From: JAWLFY01 sp041685355
GTDB lineage: Bacteria; Planctomycetota; Planctomycetia; Pirellulales; Pirellulaceae
Length of the DNA stretch: 64,000 bases
NCBI GenBank assembly: GCA_041685355.1
Contig: JAWLFY010000008.1
Coordinates: 5,631 to 69,630 of the forward strand
Reading direction: 5' to 3'
Both the position numbers and the translations under genes were made by a program. The notes under the pieces were generated by a model. It did not search any database, had not been told where the DNA came from, and worked only from the letters and a program-made list of their open reading frames with translations. Below are positions 57,961 to 64,000 of this stretch, in pieces. The number at the start of each line of letters is the position of its first letter. The stretch's first letter is position 1.

Positions 57961-58026
57961 TCCGATGATCCGTTTCGTGAGCGAGGCCGGAGCGAGGCCG
58001 GAGCGAACGGGCCGTGGGCGTCCGTG

Positions 58027-58728
58027 TCACCAAAGCTGCCACGAGTTGGTAGCGAGCACGTACACGCCGAGCACAAGGTTGCTGACGGCGTGCGCGACGA
58101 CGCATTGCCAGAGATCTTTCTTCCAATACAGCAGCCCGTTCAGCAGCGCCGCATAGGTCGCCGCGGCGAACCATTCGGGGTGGGCGAGGGTGAACAGCAG
58201 GGTGACGATCAAGAACGACTTCAGCTCGTAGCGGCCGATCGGTACCTCCCGCCAACGCTCGGCGATCGTCCAGCGGAGAAGGAATCCACGCCAAAAAACC
58301 TCTTCCGCGATCGGCACCAGCACGGCCAGCCCGAGCAGGCGTACGCCGACAAACGCCCACGCCAGTTCGGGGCGTGAGATGGCGGTGAACGGGTCGAATC
58401 CGACCCGGGGTCCCGGGGACATCCACTTCGGCAGGTAAACGGCGAGCCGCGCTTCGAGTTCCAACTCGCAAAGTCCGATCCACGCGGCGATACCGACCAA
58501 ACCGACGACGACCCCGGGCCAGACACCGGGGTGCGGCCGGAGCACGGTGAGGCGGGGGAGCGACCAGCCGAGTGCGATGAGCGTCGCCGCGGCCACGGCG
58601 GCATAAGCCAACGGGTAGAATTCGGGACGAGACGACGCCAGGCTGGTCCCGATCAGATAGACGGCGAGCGGGGCGATATACGCGGCGGACGGATCCCGAT
58701 CGCGTTCCCCGTTGGGGGACGCGGTCAC
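58027..58728 (-). CDS. CPBP-family intramembrane metalloprotease
   Basis: A 233-residue polytopic membrane protein with about seven hydrophobic segments. CPBP (CAAX protease / bacteriocin-processing) motifs are present: EEVFWRGFLLRW (EExxxR), LFTLAHPEWFAA (His) and VVAHAVSNLVLG (HxxxN-type). Members include CAAX-processing-like proteases and bacteriocin self-immunity proteins; the substrate here is unknown. A GTG start at 58728 overlaps the TGA of cysNC as GTGA, so translation is probably coupled. The open frame continues upstream through cysNC but lacks membrane character there. It converges on the giant gene, with 66 bp between stops. Confidence 0.88.
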   Translation of the reverse strand: MTASPNGERDRDPSAAYIAPLAVYLIGTSLASSRPEFYPLAYAAVAAATLIALGWSLPRLTVLRPHPGVWPGVVVGLVGIAAWIGLCELELEARLAVYLPKWMSPGPRVGFDPFTAISRPELAWAFVGVRLLGLAVLVPIAEEVFWRGFLLRWTIAERWREVPIGRYELKSFLIVTLLFTLAHPEWFAAATYAALLNGLLYWKKDLWQCVVAHAVSNLVLGVYVLATNSWQLW

Positions 58729-60668
58729 CGCATGATCCCTTTTTCCCGGAGCATTTCGATGACGGCCTCGGCGGCGCGATCGATCGAGGTTTTGGAGGCG
58801 TCGAGGACGAGATCGGGTGTTGGGGGCGGTTCGTAGGGAGCCGTGACGCCGGGGAAATTCGGCAATTCGCCCTCGTCGGCCCGCTTGTACTGCCCCTTGG
58901 TATCCCGCTGGCGACAAACCTCCAACGGGGTCGCGACATGGACGACGAGGAACCGTCCTTCGCCGATCAGCTTCCCGACTTTTTGACGGACGGCATCGGA
59001 GGGGGCGACGAACGACGCCAGGCAAATCAAGCCGGCTTCGTTCAGGGTGTGGGCGAGGTGCGCGCTGCGGCGGAGATTCTCGCTGCGGTCTTCGGCGGTG
59101 TAGCCGAGGTCGAGGCTCAGCCCGCGGCGGACTTGTTCGCCGTCGATGAGGGCGACGGCACGTCCGTTGTCGAAGAGTCGCCGTTCGACCGCCTGGCCGA
59201 TCGCCGTTTTGCCGCTGCCGGTGAGGCCGGTCAACAAGACGGTCACGGGGCGTTGTCCGAAGCGGGCGGCCCGCTCCTCCGGCGAAACCGCCGAGATCTC
59301 GTCACCGCTCGAGGCATCTCGCTCCGATTCTTCCTCGTCCCACACCGACTTTTTCTCGCCGGATGTTTCCAGATCGAGGATCATCCCGGCGGCCACGGTC
59401 GCGTTGGTGATCCGATCGATGACGATGAAGGCGCCGGTCGAGCGGTTTCGTCGATAGGAGTCGAAATGGACCGGCGAGCTGAGCGAGAGTCGGACCCGTC
59501 CGATCTCGTTCAATTCCAGGGTCGGGGCGAGTTCCCGGTGAAGCGTGTTGACGTCGACTCGATATTTCAGCGTTTCGATCGTGCCCGGCACCGTTTGGCT
59601 GGTTTGTTTGATCAGATAGGTCTTTCCGGGGACCATCGCGTCCTGGTTCATCCATACCAGCATCGCGTCGATGCCGTCGCTGGTGCGGGGCAAGTTCCCC
59701 GAGCGGACGATCATGTCACCGCGGCTGGCGTCGATCTCGTCTTCGAGCGTCAACGTCACCGACAGCGGCGCGTAGGCTTCGTCGAGGTTCCCGTCGTAGG
59801 TGACGATCTCTTTGACCCGCGAGGTTTGGCGGCTCGGGAGCACCATGATCTCCTCGCCGACACGAATCGTTCCCGAGCTGATGGTGCCACAGAACCCGCG
59901 GAAGTTGAGGTTCGGGCGGTTAACATATTGGACGGGCATCCGGAAGTCGCGAAGGTTCCGGTCGGAGCCGATGTAGACGGACTCCAGGAAGTTCATCAGC
60001 GTGCTTCCGGTGTACCACGACAGCCGTTCGCCTCGGTCGACGACGTTGTCGCCGTCGAGCGCGCAGATCGGAATGAAGTGCAGGTCGGGGAGGTCGAGAC
60101 GGGTGGCGAACGACCGGTATTCGTCACAAATCTCTTCGAACCGCTGTTGGCTGTAGTCGACTAGGTCCATCTTGTTGATCGCGACGACGACGTGACGGAT
60201 GCCGAGCAACGACACGATGAAGCTGTGTCGGCGGGTTTGCGTCAACACGCCGTGCCGGGCGTCGACCAGGATCACTGCCAAGTCGGCCGTGCTTCCGCCG
60301 GTGGCCATGTTCCGCGTGTATTGCTCGTGTCCGGGCGTGTCGGCGATGATGAATTTTCGTTTCGCCGTACTGAAATAGCGATACGCCACGTCGATCGTGA
60401 TCCCCTGCTCCCGTTCGGCCCGCAGCCCGTCGGTGAGCAGCGCCGGGTCAAATCGTCCGCCGGTCGTCCCGACGATCTTGGAGTCGGCCTCAATCTGCTT
60501 GAGCTGATCCTCGTAAATCATCTTGCTGTCGAACAGCAGCCGGCCGATCAGGGTGCTCTTCCCGTCATCGACGCTGCCGCAGGTGATAAACCGGAGCAGC
60601 TGCTTCTGTTCGTGCTGCTTCAGGTACGCATCGATGTCGGTCGCGATCAGTTCGGATTGGTGGCTCAT
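58725..60668 (-). CDS. cysNC: Sulfate adenylyltransferase subunit 1 / adenylylsulfate kinase fusion
   Basis: A 647-residue bifunctional enzyme. The N-terminal CysN part (about 1-430) is an EF-Tu-like GTPase that drives ATP sulfurylase with CysD: P-loop GSVDDGKSTLIGRLL, switch region EREQGITIDVAYRYF, DTPGHEQYTRNM and NKMDLVDY. A short acidic linker (about 435-465) joins it to a CysC part (about 470-645) that phosphorylates adenylylsulfate to PAPS: P-loop GLTGSGKTAIG, IDGEQVRRGLS, SENLRR and a FPGVTAPYEPP segment. Fusion of CysN and CysC is common. It follows cysD by 99 bp and overlaps the CPBP gene. PAPS serves cysteine synthesis or sulfotransferases. Confidence 0.97.
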   Translation of the reverse strand: MSHQSELIATDIDAYLKQHEQKQLLRFITCGSVDDGKSTLIGRLLFDSKMIYEDQLKQIEADSKIVGTTGGRFDPALLTDGLRAEREQGITIDVAYRYFSTAKRKFIIADTPGHEQYTRNMATGGSTADLAVILVDARHGVLTQTRRHSFIVSLLGIRHVVVAINKMDLVDYSQQRFEEICDEYRSFATRLDLPDLHFIPICALDGDNVVDRGERLSWYTGSTLMNFLESVYIGSDRNLRDFRMPVQYVNRPNLNFRGFCGTISSGTIRVGEEIMVLPSRQTSRVKEIVTYDGNLDEAYAPLSVTLTLEDEIDASRGDMIVRSGNLPRTSDGIDAMLVWMNQDAMVPGKTYLIKQTSQTVPGTIETLKYRVDVNTLHRELAPTLELNEIGRVRLSLSSPVHFDSYRRNRSTGAFIVIDRITNATVAAGMILDLETSGEKKSVWDEEESERDASSGDEISAVSPEERAARFGQRPVTVLLTGLTGSGKTAIGQAVERRLFDNGRAVALIDGEQVRRGLSLDLGYTAEDRSENLRRSAHLAHTLNEAGLICLASFVAPSDAVRQKVGKLIGEGRFLVVHVATPLEVCRQRDTKGQYKRADEGELPNFPGVTAPYEPPPTPDLVLDASKTSIDRAAEAVIEMLREKGIMR

Positions 60669-60767
60669 GGGACGGTTTCGTCGTTCGGTCGTGGAGGGCT
60701 ATCGACGTCGGGGGGCGGGTTTCGGCAGGCGATTTCCGTTTCGGATCGGATCTCAAATCGTCACCGA

Positions 60768-61679
60768 TCAGAAGTAGCCGCGGCGTTTCTTTTCTTCCAT
60801 TCCGGCGCCCCCTTCGTCCTGGTCGATGATGCGTCCTTGTCGTTCGCTGGTGGTGGCGAGCAACATTTCCTGGATCACTTCGGGCAACGTCGTCGCCTCG
60901 CTCTCGACCGCGCCGCTGAGCGGATAGCAACCGAGAGTACGGAAACGGACCATTTTGGTTTCTTCTTTTTCGCCTTCGAGCAGAGGCATCCGGTCGTCGT
61001 CACGCATCAGTAGGATCCCGTTGCGGTTGACCACCTTGCGTGGCGCCGAGAGGTACAAGGGGACGATCGGGATTTGCTCCAGGTGGATATATTGCCAGAC
61101 GTCGAGTTCGGTCCAGTTGCTCATCGGGAACACGCGGATCGATTCCCCTTTGTTGACGCGGCCGTTGTACAGGTTCCACAATTCGGGACGTTGGTTTTTC
61201 GGGTCCCAGCGGTGGGACTTGTCACGAAAGCTGAACACCCGCTCTTTGGCCCGACTCCGTTCCTCATCCCGCCGGGCGCCGCCGAAGGCCGCGTCGAACC
61301 CGTGTTCGGACAACGCCGCCTTGAGCGCGTCGGTTTTCATTAACTCCGTGTGCCGTTCGCTGTCGACCCACGGGTAAATGTTCAGCTTGAGCCCGTCCCA
61401 ATTGGTGTGGACGATGACGTCCAACCCGAGTTCGCCGCGAACGTAGTTCTCGCGGAAGTCGATCATCTCGCGAAACTTGTACGTCGTGTCGACGTGCAGG
61501 AGCGGGAACGGCGGTTTCGCCGGGTGGAACGCCTTCATCGCCAAATGCAGCAGGACCGCCGAGTCCTTCCCGATCGAATAAAGCATGACGGGTTTGCGAA
61601 ACTCGGCGACCACCTCGCGGATGATGTGGATACTCTCCGCCTCAAGCTGTTTCAGGTGGGTCAGTTTGTAGTCGGTCAT
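60768..61679 (-). CDS. cysD: Sulfate adenylyltransferase subunit 2
   Basis: A 303-residue ATP sulfurylase catalytic subunit that makes adenylylsulfate from ATP and sulfate, working with CysN. The PP-loop motif is YSIGKDSAVLLHLA near residue 35, followed by PLLHVDTTYKF, AFGGARRDEERSRAKER and the C-terminal EEKKRRGYF, all typical of CysD. The start is ATG 61679, 47 bp before the scaffold gap, so the promoter may lie within or beyond the gap. The frame stays open through the N run, but upstream residues are not part of the family. Confidence 0.97.
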   Translation of the reverse strand: MTDYKLTHLKQLEAESIHIIREVVAEFRKPVMLYSIGKDSAVLLHLAMKAFHPAKPPFPLLHVDTTYKFREMIDFRENYVRGELGLDVIVHTNWDGLKLNIYPWVDSERHTELMKTDALKAALSEHGFDAAFGGARRDEERSRAKERVFSFRDKSHRWDPKNQRPELWNLYNGRVNKGESIRVFPMSNWTELDVWQYIHLEQIPIVPLYLSAPRKVVNRNGILLMRDDDRMPLLEGEKEETKMVRFRTLGCYPLSGAVESEATTLPEVIQEMLLATTSERQGRIIDQDEGGAGMEEKKRRGYF

Positions 61680-61726
61680 GACGCGGGGGCGATCTAGTGG
61701 GTGAAGGGCGAGACAGGGACGAAGGG

Positions 61727-61826
61727 NNNNNNNNNNNNNNNNNNNNNNNNNNNNNNNNNNNNNNNNNNNNNNNNNNNNNNNNNNNNNNNNNNNNNNNNNN
61801 NNNNNNNNNNNNNNNNNNNNNNNNNN
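61727..61826. other. Run of 100 N (assembly gap)
   Basis: Exactly 100 unknown bases, the conventional length for a scaffold join of unknown size. The true distance and the adjacency of cysD and rsmG are therefore not established. The 83 bases after the gap (61827-61909) show no feature. Confidence 0.98.
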
Positions 61827-61909
61827 CCGCAAGGTTACCGAATTGAGGGCCCACCGGTGAAGACGAACGTGTCGGGGCCGGTCTGGGGAGACATCGACAT
61901 GAACCGGGG

Positions 61910-62557
61910 TCACCTCCCCTTCGGCGAGACTTGCAGGATCACCCCTTCGGAGTCTTGGTCGTCACCGAGGGGGTAGGAAGCGACGCGTCGGAGGTCGAGG
62001 TTAGCGAGCGCCCCGAGGTGCCGCGCCTCCCCACGTTCTTCGACCCATTTGGGGCCTTTCACCAGGAGGAGTCGGTCGACGTTGGACCAATGGGGCTCGA
62101 TCCACGTGCAAAACTTCGCCAAACTACCCACCGCGCGGCTGACGATCGTCGTGAACCGGAAATCTTCCAGGAGGTCTTCGCCGCGTGCGGCGTAGACGGC
62201 GACGGGAAGGTTTAGATCGGCGACGATCTCGTCGAGCACCTTCGCCCGCTTGCCGACCGATTCGGCCAGCGAGATCGTGACGTCGGGGCGGAGGATCGCG
62301 AGCGGGATTCCGGGAACCCCGTTACCGCTTCCCAGGTCGAGTACCTCTTCGCCTTCGCCGAGCAGCGGAGCGAGTTGCAGGCAATCGCGGAGGTCGCGAC
62401 CGACGAATCGCTCCCAGGTGGTGTGTCGGGTCAGGTTCAGTTTTTCGTTCCATTCCCACAACAGCTTGGCGTACGTTTCCAGTCGTTCCGCCACCGGGGG
62501 GTCGAGCTCGACGGCGAGTTCCGACAACTTGGCCGCGAATTCTGGGTCGAGCGGCAT
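61910..62557 (-). CDS. rsmG: 16S rRNA (guanine527-N7)-methyltransferase
   Basis: A 215-residue SAM-dependent methyltransferase that modifies G527 of 16S rRNA. The N-terminal helical part has YAKLLWEWNEKLNLTR, a hallmark of RsmG/GidB. The SAM-binding motif I is VLDLGSGNGVPGIPLAI near residue 72. SLAESVGKRAKVLDEI and TTIVSRAVGSLAKF follow. ATG 62557 gives the standard length; the frame is open 67 codons further upstream but that part overlaps the divergent gene's start. The start codons of this gene and the divergent cyclotransferase gene are 119 bp apart. Confidence 0.96.
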   Translation of the reverse strand: MPLDPEFAAKLSELAVELDPPVAERLETYAKLLWEWNEKLNLTRHTTWERFVGRDLRDCLQLAPLLGEGEEVLDLGSGNGVPGIPLAILRPDVTISLAESVGKRAKVLDEIVADLNLPVAVYAARGEDLLEDFRFTTIVSRAVGSLAKFCTWIEPHWSNVDRLLLVKGPKWVEERGEARHLGALANLDLRRVASYPLGDDQDSEGVILQVSPKGR

Positions 62558-62676
62558 GAGATGGTGAACCTTTGGGAGCGGCACGTGGGTGACAACGGCG
62601 TGGGACGGGCGAGACGCGATCATGATTGACAGAAACAGTTTTGTGAACCAGTTCGCCCCCTGGACGCGGCGGTGAG

Positions 62677-63093
62677 ATGACACCGATTCATCAAGTCTTT
62701 GTGTACGGGACGTTGCAAACGGGCCAAGTCCGCGAGTCGCTTTGGCCGTGTGCCGCATCGGAGATCCGGACCGCGTGGACCCGGGGGCGGCTGTACCATC
62801 GGCCCGACTATCCGGCGATGCTCCCGGGGCATGATCGGGTGTGGGGCGAGGTTTGGAGGTTCGCCGCTGGGGAGATGCCGGAGGTCTTGCGAGTGTTGGA
62901 CGAGATCGAGGGGGCAGGGCAACCTGGGCAAGCGGACCTGTATCGACGGGTCGCGGTCGAGACGTTCGGTCCCGACGGACAGACGATCGGGTCCGCGTTC
63001 GCCTACCACTACGCCCGGTCTCCGCAGGCCGACGGATTCGTTCGGGTCGAGTCCTCGGCCGGGGATGACAACGTCGCGTGGCCGCCCGACTAG
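62677..63093 (+). CDS. Gamma-glutamylcyclotransferase-like (AIG2/GGCT fold) protein
   Basis: A 138-residue soluble protein. HQVFVYGTLQTGQ at residues 5-17 is the typical YGTLxxG substrate-binding start of the GGCT-like fold, and the Glu in VLDEIEGAG (near residue 78) matches the catalytic acid. LYRRVAVETF follows as in the family (YxR). Members form 5-oxoproline from gamma-glutamyl amino acids or related amines; the exact substrate is unknown. ATG 62677 is preceded by a GGTGAG. It is followed 71 bp later by the amidohydrolase-like gene on the same strand. Confidence 0.9.
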   Translation: MTPIHQVFVYGTLQTGQVRESLWPCAASEIRTAWTRGRLYHRPDYPAMLPGHDRVWGEVWRFAAGEMPEVLRVLDEIEGAGQPGQADLYRRVAVETFGPDGQTIGSAFAYHYARSPQADGFVRVESSAGDDNVAWPPD

Positions 63094-63163
63094 AATGGCC
63101 AGGCCCCGCCGTCGGCAGTGCGGGTTTGGTCCGTCTTGCTTCCGCGTTTGGGTCCGAGTCGTC

Positions 63164-64000
63164 ATGCCAATTGATTCACGGGGAGATTTCCCGTCTCGCG
63201 TCGTCGCCGGTTGTGAAACCGTCGCTCGCGCTGCTGTCGGCCGTATTGTCGCCCGGCGCGTCGCTCGCCACAGTTTGGCGGGTTTCGTTGCGATCGCGAT
63301 GTGGGCGGGGACCGTCAACGCCCAAGACGGGACGTCGACGTCACCGACGGTTGGGCTCCGTCGGGCCCCGTCGTCGCCCGTCGTGCTTGCCAATGCCCGC
63401 GTCGTGACCGAACCGGGCGAAATCCTTGAGAAGGCTTCGGTGGTGATCGAGGGGCGGTCGATCCGCGCGGTCTTAGGACCGTTGTCCGAGCCGAAAGGTG
63501 GCGGAGCGGCGGATCGGGAATCGGACGCCGCGGCGGACGCCGATGGCGGCGCCGAGCCCGGTGCCGAGGCCGGGCGAGGGCAGGTCGATTCCCGCTATCC
63601 GGCCGGGGCGGAGGTGATCGATTGCGACGGGAAGACGATCTACGCGGGGTTGATCGATGCTTGGGGGGAAGTCGACGTGGATCGCCCGGACGCCGAGCTC
63701 GGGCACTGGAATCGTTACGTCACGCCGGAACGCTCGAGCCGGTCGGCGGCCGTCGGTTTGCCGTCCTCCGCCACCAAGTTTCGGTCTCAAGGGATCACGG
63801 CGCGTTTGGTCGCCCCCAAAGGCGGGATCATCAAGGGGACCAGCTGCGTGGCGCTGCTTGGCGACCCGGACGAAAACCGCCGGCTGATCGCGGAAGACGT
63901 CTTCACGCATCTCCAGCTGACGGTGCCTCGGGGAAGTTCGCGGTCGAGGTACCCGAACTCGCCGATGGGCGCCGTCGCGCTTCTACGCCAAACGTTTTCC
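63164..64000 (+). CDS. Secreted amidohydrolase-like protein, 3' truncated by window edge
   Basis: The frame is open from ATG 63164 to the last base, giving 279 codons. The N-terminus has an unusually long basic region, then a hydrophobic core (LAGFVAIAMWAG) and a probable cleavage after VNAQ or NA (near residue 55). The next part resembles the start of imidazolonepropionase-like amidohydrolases: VVLANARVVTEPGEILEKAS and TIYAGLIDAWGEVDV. The latter lies where the HxH zinc ligands normally follow GLIDxH, but here the sequence is W-G-E, so the metal site is altered. A low-complexity Gly/Ala/Asp insertion lies near residues 108-130. The catalytic C-terminal part is outside the window. Confidence 0.8.
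   Translation, partial: MPIDSRGDFPSRVVAGCETVARAAVGRIVARRVARHSLAGFVAIAMWAGTVNAQDGTSTSPTVGLRRAPSSPVVLANARVVTEPGEILEKASVVIEGRSIRAVLGPLSEPKGGGAADRESDAAADADGGAEPGAEAGRGQVDSRYPAGAEVIDCDGKTIYAGLIDAWGEVDVDRPDAELGHWNRYVTPERSSRSAAVGLPSSATKFRSQGITARLVAPKGGIIKGTSCVALLGDPDENRRLIAEDVFTHLQLTVPRGSSRSRYPNSPMGAVALLRQTFS

Noticed and set aside
58938..60164. 408-codon plus-strand frame opposite cysNC
   Set aside because: Antisense shadow; cysNC has unambiguous P-loop motifs.

Overview
The window is GC-rich DNA that most likely comes from a planctomycete (Planctomycetota, Pirellulaceae-like). The evidence is a giant secreted protein carrying the LEPRxLL (Planctomycete extracellular) motif, a PEP-CTERM protein, a ThuA-like secreted protein, a Tat-exported acetylxylan-esterase-like hydrolase, a very long GspD-type secretin, and many genes without a clear Shine-Dalgarno sequence. 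No rRNA, tRNA, CRISPR array or insertion sequence was recognised. A run of 100 N (61727-61826) marks a scaffold join, so the order across it is not proven.

Layout. 1-771: 3' part of a membrane protein. 884-4815 (minus): a leucine-rich-repeat membrane protein, an Xaa-Pro peptidase, accB and accC, read leftward as one likely operon; the first pair overlaps by ATGA. 5148-10474 (minus): a membrane-anchored squalene-cyclase-fold protein, a 984-residue TPR-like protein and a conserved 75-residue protein. 10752-11714 (plus): a primary-type sigma factor without region 1.1. 11783-13359 (minus): a BFD-like [2Fe-2S] protein overlapping an M20 peptidase. 13448-16651: ThuA-like protein (plus) facing a two-domain alpha/beta hydrolase (minus). 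16971-21571 (plus): a secretin overlapping a lipoprotein gene. 21593-22372 (minus): a PEP-CTERM protein.

22921-57960 (plus) is one uninterrupted reading frame of 11,679 codons, 55% of the window. It encodes a mosaic surface protein: LEPRHLLA motif, beta-helix-like modules, about ten CARDB modules, PPC- and IPT-like modules, putative-Ig and cadherin-like repeats, a short RHS/YD-like module, a dockerin, Ig-like repeats and HAF-like repeats. These are followed by about 2,000 residues of a Ser/Thr/Glu-rich repeat of about 47 residues that I cannot assign to a named family. It ends in an apparently intact Hint self-processing domain, a hydrophobic Gly/Ala-rich tail and the start of a second, truncated Hint domain. 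The plan resembles polymorphic toxins or self-processing adhesins, but no toxin domain is recognisable.

58027-61679 (minus): cysD, a cysN-cysC fusion and a CPBP-family membrane protease overlapping cysNC by GTGA. This set activates sulfate to PAPS. Beyond the N gap lie rsmG (minus), a gamma-glutamylcyclotransferase-like gene (plus) and the 5' part of a secreted amidohydrolase-like gene that runs off the window.

Two kinds of repeat recur. A roughly 25-bp imperfect palindrome appears five times between genes. Short tandem repeats with unit lengths divisible by three occur inside three genes and encode low-complexity segments.
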